This document shows positions 55,168 to 64,000 of a DNA stretch of 64,000 bases, in pieces. Under the pieces are notes generated by a model, which worked only from the letters and a program-made list of their open reading frames with translations, searched no databases and had not been told where the DNA came from. The stretch lies in the NCBI RefSeq assembly GCF_017873815.1, contig NZ_JAGGKQ010000012.1, positions 1-64,000 of the forward strand. The letters run 5' to 3'. The translations under genes were made by a program, and so were the position numbers. Source of the stretch: Halorubrum alkaliphilum. GTDB lineage: Archaea > Halobacteriota > Halobacteria > Halobacteriales > Haloferacaceae. Position 1 is the stretch's first letter. Every line of letters begins with the position of its first letter.

Positions 55168-55568
55168 CGCTCGCGTTCGAGCTCTTTGTCGATGCCGTCG
55201 ACGTCCTCGCTTTCCAACTCGCGGGCGATCCGCTGTTCGAACTCCGCCTCGCTGATCTGTCCCTCGATGTACTGCTGTCGGAGACGGTCCTGCCGGTCCT
55301 GCGAGCCGCCCGCCGTCGATGACCCCGACGAGTACGAACTCGGTCCGGTGGAGATTCGGTCCGTTTCTGACCCGCTGCTGCCGAATATCCACGATCCTGC
55401 TTTATAAGCAGCGTAGACGATTCCAAGGAGGATAGCGAGCGATATCAACCCGGATATCACCGCCCACGCGAGACTCAACAGCGTCGAGACGATGGAGACG
55501 ACGATGCTGACGGCGATCAGGATCCCGATCCCGATCGCGCCGTAGTAGAGGACCTTTTTGAGCGCCAT
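55164..55568 (-). CDS. membrane protein with SHOCT motif
   Basis: 134 residues from ATG 55568. A long hydrophobic stretch at about 9-60 makes two TM segments (AIGIGILIAVSIVVSIVSTL, LISLAILLGIVYAA), then a Ser/Gly linker and SHOCT motif DRLRQQYIEGQISEAEFEQR. Similar layout to the 12087-12500 protein. Role unknown. Confidence 0.75.
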   Translation of the reverse strand: MALKKVLYYGAIGIGILIAVSIVVSIVSTLLSLAWAVISGLISLAILLGIVYAAYKAGSWIFGSSGSETDRISTGPSSYSSGSSTAGGSQDRQDRLRQQYIEGQISEAEFEQRIARELESEDVDGIDKELERER

Positions 55569-55707
55569 ACTCCGAACTGGCGGCTCCGACCGCAAATACC
55601 TTCTCCCGTACCGGCCCTCCCGAGAAACGACCACATCCGGGCGTGTCACGGTCCATCACAGGATGGAAAGGTATAGAACGCCGACCGAACCACGAGTATA
55701 TAAGCAG

Positions 55708-58383
55708 ATGTCACAGGAGGGTTACGACCACACCGCGGTCGAGAGTCGGTGGCAGGCGGCGTGGGACGACGCTGCCGTGTATCACACGCCGGACGACGTC
55801 GAGGACCCGACGTACGTCCTCGGGATGTATCCGTACCCGTCCGGGAAACTCCACATGGGCCACGTCCGGAACTACACCATCACGGACGCGTACGCCCGCT
55901 ACCGCCGGATGCGCGGCGACGACGTACTCCATCCGATGGGGTGGGACGCGTTCGGCCTCCCCGCGGAGAACGCCGCCAAGGAGCGCGACACGAACCCCCG
56001 CGACTGGACGATGGACTGTATCGACACGATGCGCGGCCAGATGAAATCGATGGGGTTCGGCTACGACTGGGACCGTGAAATCACGACCTGTACCCCCGAG
56101 TACTACGAGTGGAACCAGTGGCTGTTCCGCCGGTTCCACGAAGAGGGGCTCGCCGAGCGCCGCGACGCCGAAGTGAACTGGTGTCCCTCGTGTGAGACCG
56201 TCCTCGCCGACGAGCAGGTCGAGGGAGACGCAGAGCTGTGCTGGCGGTGTGACACCCCGGTCGAGGACCGCGAGTTGGAACAGTGGTTCCTGCGGATAAC
56301 CGAGTACGCAGACGAGCTACTGGAGGCCATCGACGACTTAGAGGGCTGGCCGAACTCGGTCCGGCAGATGCAGCGTAACTGGATCGGCCGTCAGTACGGG
56401 ACACAACTCGAGTTCCACATCGATGGACATGGCCCTGTCGAGGCGTTTACGACCCGTGTCGACACAATCCACGGCGCGACGTTCTTCGCGCTCGCACCGG
56501 ACCACCCGATAAGTGAGGCGCTCGCGTCCGAGGACGACGCAGTCCACGAGTTCGTCCATCACGAGGCCGATCCCGAAGGCGACGAGCCGAATGGAGTCGA
56601 GACCGGCTTGACCGCCACCAACCCCGCGACCGGCGAGGAGATACCCGTTTTCGTCGCCGACTTCGTCCTCTCGGATGTGGGAACCGGCGCGCTGATGGCC
56701 GTCCCCGCACACGACGAGCGCGACCACGCCTTCGCGGAAAAGATGGACGTCGAGATCCGACCCGTGATCGCCCCTGAACCGGACGACTGGGACGACGACA
56801 CGGCCCCCGACACACCCGACGTGAGCGAGGAGGCGTTCACCGAGGACGGCGTGCTGATCAACTCCGGCGAGTACAGCGGGTTGCGGAGCGAGACGGCCCG
56901 CGAGCGACTCACTGAAGCGATCGAGAGCGCGGAGGAGAGCACCCAGTACCAGCTGCGCGACTGGGGGATCTCCCGGCAGCGCTACTGGGGGACGCCGATC
57001 CCGATCGTTCACTGCCACGACGACTGCGGAAGCGTGCTGGTGCCTGAGGAGGACCTCCCCGTGGAGCTGCCGGAGTTCATCAACACGACCGGCAACCCGC
57101 TCGATGCCGCCGAGGAGTGGAAGGCGACGATCTGCCCGGAGTGCGGCGGGTCGGCAACCCGCGAGACCGACACGATGGACACGTTCGTCGACTCCTCGTG
57201 GTACTTCCTGCGCTACGTCTCGCCCGGCGCGGAGGAGGTACCCTTCGACCTCGATCGTGCGAACGACTGGATGCCGGTCGACCAGTACGTCGGCGGCATC
57301 GAACACGCCGTGATGCATCTGCTGTACAGCCGGTTCGTCACGAAGACAATAGCCGACCACGAGGGACTGGAGCACCGCGAGCCGTTCACCAACCTGTTGG
57401 CGCAGGGAATGGTCCAACTGGACGGCGAGAAGATGTCAAAATCAAAGGGGAACACCGTCTCCCCACAGCGGATCGTCGAGGAGTACGGCGCGGACACCGC
57501 TCGCCTGTTCATGATGCAGGCGGCCCAACCCGAGCGCGACTTCGACTGGAGCGAGGAGGGCGTCAGGTCGACGTACCGGTTCCTGACACGGCTGGCCGAC
57601 CTCGTCGAGGAGTACGTCGCGGACGACGCGGCGACCGCCCCCGCCGACGCCGACCGCGACACGGTCGACGACTACGTCGCGAACGAGACCGACGCCGCCG
57701 TCGCCATCGCGGGCGCGGAGTACGACGACCTCACGTTCAACGTCGCACTGCGCGAGGCGCAGGACCTCGTCCGAACGCTCCGGAGCTATCGCGAGCACGC
57801 CGAGCCGCACCCGGAGACGTACGCGCGCGGCCTCGACGTCGCCGTCCGCCTGCTCGCACCGGTCGCCCCGCATCTGGCCGAGGAGCTGTGGGAAACGCTC
57901 GAACGAGACGGGTTTGCCGTCGACGCCGAGTGGCCGACCGCAACGGTCGACCGGGTGACTGTCGAGCGCCGCCGCCGGCTGGTCGAGAACACGCGCGAGG
58001 ACGTCCGCGATATCGTCGACGTGGCGGGCATCGAGGACCCCCAGCGGATCGATGTCGTCGTCGCGCCCGACTGGAAATACGACGCGCTGTCGATCGCCCT
58101 CGACAGCGACGCCGGCAACCTCATCGGCGAACTCATGCAGGAGAGCCACATCCGCGAGCAGGGCGACGATGCCGCCTCCTACGGGCACGACCTACAGGCG
58201 AACCGCGAGGCCCTCCGGGAGACGCTGTCGGGTGACGACGAGTACGACGCGCTGCGGGCGGCCGCGTGGCTGATCGAGCGTGAGTTCGATGCGCCCGTCG
58301 TTGTCGAGCGTGCCGCGGACGCAGACGACGCCGTCGTCCGGAAGGCGGAGCCGGGGCGACCGGCGATCGACATCGTCGAGTAG
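55708..58383 (+). CDS. leuS: leucyl-tRNA synthetase, bacterial-type
   Basis: 891 residues from ATG 55708. Class I motifs: PYPSGKLHMGHVRNY (HMGH, 47-52) and GEKMSKSKGNTVSP (KMSKS, near 577). A zinc knuckle CPSCETV...CWRCDTP lies before the CP1 editing domain, which has TTRVDTIHGATFFALAPDHP and GTGALMAVPAHDERDHAF, followed by the DTFVDSSWYFLRY segment. This order is that of bacterial LeuRS rather than archaeal/eukaryotic, indicating an old transfer. C-terminal anticodon domain complete. Confidence 0.95.
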   Translation: MSQEGYDHTAVESRWQAAWDDAAVYHTPDDVEDPTYVLGMYPYPSGKLHMGHVRNYTITDAYARYRRMRGDDVLHPMGWDAFGLPAENAAKERDTNPRDWTMDCIDTMRGQMKSMGFGYDWDREITTCTPEYYEWNQWLFRRFHEEGLAERRDAEVNWCPSCETVLADEQVEGDAELCWRCDTPVEDRELEQWFLRITEYADELLEAIDDLEGWPNSVRQMQRNWIGRQYGTQLEFHIDGHGPVEAFTTRVDTIHGATFFALAPDHPISEALASEDDAVHEFVHHEADPEGDEPNGVETGLTATNPATGEEIPVFVADFVLSDVGTGALMAVPAHDERDHAFAEKMDVEIRPVIAPEPDDWDDDTAPDTPDVSEEAFTEDGVLINSGEYSGLRSETARERLTEAIESAEESTQYQLRDWGISRQRYWGTPIPIVHCHDDCGSVLVPEEDLPVELPEFINTTGNPLDAAEEWKATICPECGGSATRETDTMDTFVDSSWYFLRYVSPGAEEVPFDLDRANDWMPVDQYVGGIEHAVMHLLYSRFVTKTIADHEGLEHREPFTNLLAQGMVQLDGEKMSKSKGNTVSPQRIVEEYGADTARLFMMQAAQPERDFDWSEEGVRSTYRFLTRLADLVEEYVADDAATAPADADRDTVDDYVANETDAAVAIAGAEYDDLTFNVALREAQDLVRTLRSYREHAEPHPETYARGLDVAVRLLAPVAPHLAEELWETLERDGFAVDAEWPTATVDRVTVERRRRLVENTREDVRDIVDVAGIEDPQRIDVVVAPDWKYDALSIALDSDAGNLIGELMQESHIREQGDDAASYGHDLQANREALRETLSGDDEYDALRAAAWLIEREFDAPVVVERAADADDAVVRKAEPGRPAIDIVE

Positions 58384-58469
58384 CGACCAACTCCTCGGTT
58401 TCATCCGATTTGTTCGGACACGAGCGCCGTCCCCGGAACCGATTAGTCGACGGCACCACCCGATCGGGT

Positions 58470-59864
58470 ATGGACGAGTACGACGGAGCGACCGATGTCG
58501 GCGACGTGGATCCGGCCGTCCTCGCCGCCCGCCTCGACGACGGCGACCCACTCTCTTCGGTCGCGGACCGATACCACGTGCCAGGAGACGTGTTGTATAT
58601 GGACGGCAACTCGCTCGGTCCCGCAAGCGACGCCGCGCTGGCGAGTCTCGACCGCGTGATCGAGGAGTGGCGTGAGCTGCTGATCGGCGGGTGGACCGAC
58701 GCTGACCCGCCGTGGTTCACGATGGGTGAGCGGCTTGGTGACGCGCTCGCGCCGCTGGTCGGTGCCGACCCCGAGGAGGTCGTCGTCGGCAACTCGATCA
58801 CGGTGAACATCCACACGCTCGTCGGGACGTTCCTCGATGAACTACTGGCCGGAAACGGGCCGGAGCGTGAGGGACTCCCAGCGGCGGACGGGACGTGGGT
58901 AGGGGACGGGACGCAGGCGGCGGACGGAGACCCCGAGACCGACCCCGCCGTCCTCGTCAACGAACTCGACTTTCCCTCAGATCACTACGCGATCCGGGCA
59001 CAGCTCCGCCAGCGAGGGATCGATCCCGACGAGAAGCTCCGGGTCGTTCCGAGTCGCGACGGTCGGACGATCGACCCCCGAGATATCGAGGCCGCGCTCG
59101 ACGCCCACGACGACATCGGGATCGTCTGGATGCCGACCGCGCTGTACCGCTCGGGACAGCTGTTCGACGTTGCGCGGATTACCGAGGCCGCCCACGAGGC
59201 GGGCGCGTACGCCGGCTTCGATGCGGCCCACTCGGTCGGCACGGTCCCACACGAGTTTGGCGAGGCCGACGTCGACTTCGCGGTCTGGTGTACGTATAAA
59301 TACCTCAACGCCGGTCCCGGATCGATCGGCGCGCTGTACGTCGCCGAGCGCCACCACGGGCTCACGCCCGCGCTGGCCGGCTGGTGGGGCCACGAGAAGG
59401 ACACGCAGTTCGAGATGAACATGGAGTACACTCCGGCCGACTCCGCGGGTGCGTGGCAGATCGGAACCCCGCCGCTGTTCGCGGCCGCACCCTTGGAGGG
59501 CTCCATAGAGCTCCTCCGGGAGGCCGGGATCGACCGGCTCCGCGCTAAATCGCTCGCGCTCACGGACTTCCTCATCGCCCTCGTCGACGAGCGGCTTCCA
59601 GAGGTGTCGGTCGGCACGCCCCGTGAGCACGCGGCCCGCGGCGGCCACGTCGCCCTCGAACATCCTGACGCCGAGCGGCTGAGCGCGGCCCTAACGGATC
59701 GCGGCGTGGTCGTCGACTTCCGGCCGCCGAACGTCGTCCGCGTCTGTCCGGCCGCGCCGTACACCTCGTTCGCCGACGTGCTGGAAGTGGTCGACGAAAT
59801 CGCGGCGATCCTCGACAGCGGCGCACACGAGCAATACGCGACGAGTGGGGGTGGAGTGACGTAG
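58470..59864 (+). CDS. kynU: kynureninase
   Basis: 464 residues from ATG 58470. PLP Lys277 in WCTYKYLNAGPGSIGALYV (sits in a TYKY context typical of the family); DVLYMDGNSLGPAS, VVGNSITVNIHTLVG and YAGFDAAHSVGTVPHEFGEA are family motifs. Low-complexity insertion at about 148-168 (DGTWVGDGTQAADGDPETD). Cleaves kynurenine to anthranilate plus alanine. No other kynurenine gene is nearby. Confidence 0.93.
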   Translation: MDEYDGATDVGDVDPAVLAARLDDGDPLSSVADRYHVPGDVLYMDGNSLGPASDAALASLDRVIEEWRELLIGGWTDADPPWFTMGERLGDALAPLVGADPEEVVVGNSITVNIHTLVGTFLDELLAGNGPEREGLPAADGTWVGDGTQAADGDPETDPAVLVNELDFPSDHYAIRAQLRQRGIDPDEKLRVVPSRDGRTIDPRDIEAALDAHDDIGIVWMPTALYRSGQLFDVARITEAAHEAGAYAGFDAAHSVGTVPHEFGEADVDFAVWCTYKYLNAGPGSIGALYVAERHHGLTPALAGWWGHEKDTQFEMNMEYTPADSAGAWQIGTPPLFAAAPLEGSIELLREAGIDRLRAKSLALTDFLIALVDERLPEVSVGTPREHAARGGHVALEHPDAERLSAALTDRGVVVDFRPPNVVRVCPAAPYTSFADVLEVVDEIAAILDSGAHEQYATSGGGVT

Positions 59865-59880
59865 GTGACGATAGCGACTG

Positions 59881-59889
59881 TTTATAAAT
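59881..59889 (+). promoter_or_regulatory. TATA box of RNA element B
   Basis: TTTATAAAT, 15 bases before GCCCC of copy B, identical to the box of copy A. GCGGTGGCG follows in both. Confidence 0.6.
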
Positions 59890-59904
59890 GAACTGCGGTG
59901 GCGC

Positions 59905-60178
59905 GCCCCGGTGAGCGGCCCTTTGGGCCGCGAACCGTGAGGGACCGAGGGTCCCTCTGGCAGCCGGCGCTACGCGCCGGCGACGCCGGCGCGAGGGACG
60001 CGGCGACCGAAGGGAGCCGCGAGGCTGGGGAGGTGTGAGGTGCGGTTGCGGTGCGGGGTGGGATTCAAAGGGGCAGTCGCGAGGGCGGCGCAGGGGACGC
60101 GAGCACCGCAGGGAGTGAGCGAAGCGAACGACCGAGGAGCGCGGCGAGCGTGCGCCGCCCTCGCGACTGGGGCTTTGG
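59905..60178 (+). ncRNA. predicted structured RNA, copy B
   Basis: About 274 nt. Closing stem GCCCC (59905-59909) with GGGGC (60169-60173). Hairpins: GCGGCCC/GGGCCGC with GGT/ACC at the base (tandem GA internal loop); GAGGGACC/GGTCCCTC; GCCGGCGC/GCGCCGGC; CGCGGC/GCCGCG; then the conserved 56-nt core at 60021-60076; then a 17-bp stem AGTCGCGAGGGCGGCGC/GCGCCGCCCTCGCGACT. Compared with copy A, three stems differ in sequence but pair perfectly in both, which is covariation. It ends in CTTTGG as copy A does. Confidence 0.65.
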
Positions 60179-60335
60179 CGGTGTTCATCGCCGGATCGCT
60201 AGTAATCACTTATAAACGAGCGACCGAGGCTTTGGCGGTGTTCATCGCCGGATCGCTAGTAATCACTTATAAACGAGCGACCGAGGCTTTGGCGGTGTTC
60301 GTCACTCATCCACCACCGATCACTTATAAATAAAC
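60171..60335 (+). repeat. 57-bp tandem repeat carrying CACTTATAAA boxes
   Basis: Units start at 60171, 60228 and 60285. The first two are identical; the third keeps the first 16 bases and then ATCACTTATAAA after diverged sequence. Each unit begins with the 3' end of the RNA element (GGCTTTGGCGGTGTTC) and ends with a CTTATAA box (60209, 60266, 60323). The 54 bases to lhr hold no further box. Translation would give a 19-residue repeat, but this is not a credible protein. Confidence 0.7.
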
Positions 60336-60389
60336 CACGTATAGCGACGGCCTTAATCGCCTCAGTCTCCAACATCCGACGATCAGCTA

Positions 60390-63308
60390 ATGGCGAAATC
60401 GTCGGGCATGGACGCGTTCGCGAACCTCGGAACTGAGGTCCGGGAGGCCCTCTCCGAGCAGGGCTTCTCCACACCCACTGAACCACAACAAAAGGCGATC
60501 CCGCCACTGTCCGACGGCCGAAACGCACTCGTTCTCGCGCCGACCGGAACCGGAAAGACGGAAACCGCGATGCTCCCCGTCTTTGACGCCATCGTCGACG
60601 CCCGCGATTCTCCCGGCGACCGGCCCCGAGATGGGATCTCTGCCCTCTACATCACCCCGCTCCGCGCACTCAACCGCGACATGATGGACCGATTGGAGTG
60701 GTGGGGCGATCGACTGGATATCGAGGTCGCAGTGCGTCACGGCGACACCACCCAGTACGAGCGGTCGAAACAGGCCGACGACCCGCCGGATGTACTCATC
60801 ACGACGCCCGAGAGCCTCCAAGCAATCTTGACCGGTTCGAAGATGCGGGTTGCCCTCGAAGACGTGGCACACGTCGTGATCGACGAGGTACACGAACTCG
60901 CCTCGGCGAAACGCGGCGCACAGCTCACGGTCGGGCTCGAACGCCTCCGCCGGGTGGCAGGACCGTTTCAGCGGGTCGGCCTCTCCGCGACCGTCGGGAC
61001 ACCCGGGGAAGTCGGGCGCTTTCTCGTGGGCTGTGGCCGGCGCGATCCGGACCGTCCGGGCGACCGCGAGTTCGAGACGGTCGAGGTCGCGGCCGGCAGC
61101 CGGACCGACGTGCGGGTGCTCGACCCCAAAATAACCGACCGGGACGCCACCCTCGCCGGCGAGTTGGCGATCGACGAGACGACTGCGAGCCACGTCCGGA
61201 CGATCCGCGGGATCGTCGCCGACAACGACTCGACATTGATCTTCGTCAACACGCGACAGACCGCGGAAGCGCTCGGCTCGCGGTTCAAGACGCTGGCCGA
61301 GCGGGAGGAGAGCGACGAGAATATCGCCGACCCAACCGGGATCGAAGTCCATCACGGGTCGCTCTCGAAGGATGTCCGGATCGACGTGGAAGACCGGTTC
61401 AAATCGGGGGATCTCGATGGGCTCGTCTGTACCTCCTCGATGGAACTCGGCATCGACGTGGGACGCGTCGACCACGTGGTTCAGTACGGGAGTCCCCGCG
61501 AGGTCGCCCGCCTGCTCCAACGCGTCGGCCGCGCGGGTCACCGCCGCGATCTGGTTTCTGAAGGAACGGTCGTAACGCAGGGCGGTGACGACACCCTCGA
61601 AGCGCTGGCGATCGCCCGCCGCGCCGACGAGGAGTTGGTCGAGCCGGCGGCGATCCACCACGGCAGTCTCGATACCGTCGCCAACCAGATCGTCGGGGTC
61701 GTCATGGACGAGGACGACATCCACGCTCGGGAAGTGTACGAGACCGTGACGAACGCGTACCCGTTCCGCGAGCTCTCGGAGCCACGGTTTCAGGAGGTCG
61801 TTCGCGAGCTCGACGGTAACCGGCTGCTCTGGCTCGACGAGGAGTCGGACACGCTCGAAAAGTCCGGGGGGACGTGGCAGTACTTCTACGCGAACCTCTC
61901 TATGATCCCCGACGAATCCACCTACGAGGTGTACGACATGTCCTCGCGTCGCGGGATCGGCACCTTGGACGAGCGGTTCGTCGTGAACTTCGCCGGTCCG
62001 GGCGAGACGTTCATCCAACGCGGCGAAATGTGGCGGATCACGAAGGTGGACGAGGAGGAGGAGCGCGTCGAGGTCACACCGATCGCGGACCCCGCGGGCG
62101 AGGTCCCCTCGTGGGTCGGCCAAGAGATCCCCGTCCCGCGACCGGTCGCCGAGGAGGTGGGACGGATCCGGGGTGAGGTCGCGGACGCGCTCGTGGCCGG
62201 GTCGACTCCGAGGGCGGTCGCGGGCGATCTCGCGGAGCGCTATCCGATCGACGAGACGACTGGCGCAGCCGCGATCGACGCGATCGTCGACCACGTTGAG
62301 GCGGGCGGTCCCGTCCCGACCGACGACCGGGTCGTGATCGAGGGGAGCGCGCGGACCGTGGCCGTGAACGCGACGTTCGGTCACGCGGTCAACGAGACGC
62401 TCGCGCGCCTGCTCGCCGCGCTCGTGGGGCAGCGGACGGGGTCGTCGGTCGGGATGGACGTCGACCCGTATCGGATCGAGTTCGAGGTCCCACACGGTGT
62501 CGATCCCGGTACGTTCTGTGAGGTTCTGGAGACGACGGACCCCGACTCGCTGGAGGCGTACCTCGAACTTGCCCTGAAGAACGCCGACACGCTGAAGTTC
62601 ACGCTCGCGCAGGTCGCGGCGAAGTTCGGCTCAGTCAAGCGCTACCGCGAGGGGCGCGGGAAGTTTGGCGGCGACCGCCTGCTCGCGGCGCTTGAGGGGA
62701 CTCCCGTCTACGACGAGGCGGTCCGGGAAGTGTTCCACGCCGATCTCGCCGTCGAGGAGACCGCCGAGGTGCTGTCGGAGATACAGTCCGGCGAGATCGA
62801 CCTCGCGACCGCCCGCGAGCGGACGCCCCTCGGGACCGCGGGACGCTCGGCCGGCACGGAGTTCCTCGTGCCCGAGAACGCCGACGCCGACGTGATCGAG
62901 ACGGTCCGCGAGCGCATCCGCAACGACCGAGTGATCCTATCGTGTCTCCACTGTAACGACTGGAAACACACGACGAAGGTGCGACGGGTCCGCGAGCAGC
63001 CGGAGTGTCCGGAGTGCGGGTCGACGCGGATCGCCTCGCTGAACCCGTGGGACGACGAGACGGTCGCCGCGGTCCGCGCAAGCGAAAAGGACGACGGACA
63101 GGAGCGACGCACCCGGCGGGCCCACCGCGCAGCGAGTCTCGTCCAGACCCACGGGAAGCGGGCGGTAATCGCGATGGCCGCCCGCGGCGTCGGCCCGCAC
63201 AACGCCGCCCGGATCATCAACAAGCTGCGCGAGGACGAAGAGGAGTTCTACCGCGACGTGATCCGTCAGGAACGCGAGTACGCCCGGACGCAGTCGTTCT
63301 GGGACTGA
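60390..63308 (+). CDS. lhr2: Lhr-family DEAD/DEAH-box helicase
   Basis: 972 residues; Met7 (60408) is an alternative start. Walker A VLAPTGTGKTETA (51-58), DEVH box HVVIDEVHELAS (near 164), VGLSATVGTPG, LVCTSSMELGIDVGRVD and motif VI LLQRVGRAGHR. A winged-helix/Lhr-specific middle follows, and a zinc knuckle CLHCNDWKHT...CPECGS at about 852 with a helical tail. 3'-5' helicase thought to act in replication-fork repair. The extra zinc knuckle suggests the Lhr2-like branch. Confidence 0.92.
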   Translation: MAKSSGMDAFANLGTEVREALSEQGFSTPTEPQQKAIPPLSDGRNALVLAPTGTGKTETAMLPVFDAIVDARDSPGDRPRDGISALYITPLRALNRDMMDRLEWWGDRLDIEVAVRHGDTTQYERSKQADDPPDVLITTPESLQAILTGSKMRVALEDVAHVVIDEVHELASAKRGAQLTVGLERLRRVAGPFQRVGLSATVGTPGEVGRFLVGCGRRDPDRPGDREFETVEVAAGSRTDVRVLDPKITDRDATLAGELAIDETTASHVRTIRGIVADNDSTLIFVNTRQTAEALGSRFKTLAEREESDENIADPTGIEVHHGSLSKDVRIDVEDRFKSGDLDGLVCTSSMELGIDVGRVDHVVQYGSPREVARLLQRVGRAGHRRDLVSEGTVVTQGGDDTLEALAIARRADEELVEPAAIHHGSLDTVANQIVGVVMDEDDIHAREVYETVTNAYPFRELSEPRFQEVVRELDGNRLLWLDEESDTLEKSGGTWQYFYANLSMIPDESTYEVYDMSSRRGIGTLDERFVVNFAGPGETFIQRGEMWRITKVDEEEERVEVTPIADPAGEVPSWVGQEIPVPRPVAEEVGRIRGEVADALVAGSTPRAVAGDLAERYPIDETTGAAAIDAIVDHVEAGGPVPTDDRVVIEGSARTVAVNATFGHAVNETLARLLAALVGQRTGSSVGMDVDPYRIEFEVPHGVDPGTFCEVLETTDPDSLEAYLELALKNADTLKFTLAQVAAKFGSVKRYREGRGKFGGDRLLAALEGTPVYDEAVREVFHADLAVEETAEVLSEIQSGEIDLATARERTPLGTAGRSAGTEFLVPENADADVIETVRERIRNDRVILSCLHCNDWKHTTKVRRVREQPECPECGSTRIASLNPWDDETVAAVRASEKDDGQERRTRRAHRAASLVQTHGKRAVIAMAARGVGPHNAARIINKLREDEEEFYRDVIRQEREYARTQSFWD

Positions 63309-63491
63309 GTCCGGCTGCCCCACCGCCGTGGAGTTCCACTTGCGTCCGCCTTTCGCCGCCGACGTTTCGACTCTCCGCGATCACTTCCCGACGCATGCCA
63401 GTAATATGAAAGGGAATCCGGTGGAGCCGAACACGTGGAATCCGAACCGGACGAACGCCATCCAACGTGGAGACGCCTCACGGACCCGGGG

Positions 63492-63500
63492 TCTTATATC
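63492..63500 (+). promoter_or_regulatory. TATA box of the PLDc_N gene
   Basis: TCTTATATC about 21-29 bases before ATG 63521 fixes the start of the next gene and predicts a leaderless mRNA. The rest of the 212-base spacer 63309-63520 is empty of recognisable features. Confidence 0.55.
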
Positions 63501-63520
63501 GACGCGCTCGAAGCGGGCGT

Positions 63521-63910
63521 ATGGAGCCGTTCCTCGTCGTAGTTCTCGTCGGGCTGCCGCTCGCGTGGCTCGTCGGGTTCGCGGCGTACGCCTACATCGA
63601 CGCGCCGAACCACGGGATGAACCCGAAAAAGTGGGCAGCGATCGCGTTTTTCGTTCCGCTGTTCGGCTTCTTCGCGTATCTCTTCGAGCGAGCGGAGACC
63701 GACTACGACCCCGAAGAGGACCCGTACGCACAGGGCCAACGCTTCGAGGTCCACGAGTCGCGACGCGGAGAGGAACTCATCGAACCGGGCGGAACCGACC
63801 GCGGCGAGGGACGAGAAGCGGCCGATGGGGGACGAAGCGCGACCGACGGAGAAGGGGGCACGACCGACGAGGACGACGAGTGGAACGATCCGCCGGGCGT
63901 CGACGTGTAA
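63521..63910 (+). CDS. membrane protein with PLDc_N (phospholipase-D nuclease N-terminal) domain
   Basis: 129 residues. Two TM segments (LVVVLVGLPLAWLVGFAAYA and WAAIAFFVPLFGFFAYLFE) around NHGMNPKKW, the layout of the PLDc_N family. The tail from 60 on is acidic and disordered. Unknown role, possibly a membrane anchor or chaperone-like factor. Confidence 0.8.
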   Translation: MEPFLVVVLVGLPLAWLVGFAAYAYIDAPNHGMNPKKWAAIAFFVPLFGFFAYLFERAETDYDPEEDPYAQGQRFEVHESRRGEELIEPGGTDRGEGREAADGGRSATDGEGGTTDEDDEWNDPPGVDV

Positions 63911-63934
63911 TACGGTTCTCACGCTAGCGGCGAT

Positions 63935-64000
63935 CTAACAGAGATCGAGGAGCGCGGCCCGTCGCCGATCGAGATCGAATGCGGCATCGGCGGCGTCGAG
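63935..64000 (-). CDS. C-terminal end of a gene continuing beyond the window
   Basis: The minus strand reads LDAADAAFDLDRRRAALLDL, then Cys and TAG (63935-63937). Codon choice fits core genes. Too short to name. Confidence 0.4.
   Translation of the reverse strand, partial: LDAADAAFDLDRRRAALLDLC

Noticed and set aside
60171-60335. Small protein of 19-residue repeats
   Set aside because: Repeat boundaries follow DNA motifs (RNA 3' end and TATA box), there is no start signal, and copy A has no equivalent frame.

Overview
The window looks like chromosome of a haloarchaeon, probably Halorubrum or a close relative (genus is inference). Evidence: high G+C, very acidic proteins, TTTATAA-type TATA boxes about 26 bases before many start codons (leaderless mRNAs), the archaeal taxis adaptor CheF, HTH_10 and haloarchaeal zinc-ribbon proteins, L40e, a FolC-FolP fusion and a bacterial-type LeuRS.

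Positions 1-10392 are an accessory island with lower G+C and sparse genes: the 3' end of an IS66 transposase abutting a decapitated Eco57I-type adenine methylase, a phospholipase-D/SNF2 helicase, a small membrane protein, a UDG/DUF1643-like protein, a zinc-ribbon PD-(D/E)XK protein, a small acidic protein on the other strand, and a coiled-coil/PD-(D/E)XK gene pair. It ends at a 45-base 3' fragment of tRNA-Thr(GGT), which I read as the right attachment site. Core genome starts immediately after it.

Core region: small and PIN-like proteins, RdgB, 5'-deoxyadenosine-deaminase-like amidohydrolase, STAS-like protein (10.6-14.4 kb); overlapping hemC-cobA-hemD (14.7-17.5); SufS and a SufU/IscU scaffold, S9 peptidase, receiver-like protein, GlmM (17.8-25.4); two RecA/KaiC-like ATPases, then cheW divergent from cheB-cheA-cheR-HEAT-cheF (26-34.8); HAD phosphatase plus class II aldolase, PAS kinase, regulators, zinc ribbons (35-41.2); ABC exporter, FolC-FolP, DHH protein, TrxB-like (41.3-48.7); threonine dehydratase, MATE, L40e, thioredoxin, Sec61-beta, PdxT, HisE, LeuRS, kynureninase, Lhr-type helicase (49.5-63.3).

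The most unusual content is intergenic. Two related elements in opposite orientation (near 48.8-49.34 and 59.88-60.34 kb) each have a TATA box, a 270-345 nt sequence folding into five or six helices with a GCCCC/GGGGC closing stem, and a downstream array of (A/T)CACTTATAAA-like boxes. Several helices differ in sequence but stay perfectly paired, so I predict a structured RNA family. A 22-bp promoter motif at identical spacing links the STAS-like gene to cheB. A further 350-base stretch (53.80-54.15 kb) is a chain of hairpins resembling a PATE/IS605-type remnant.
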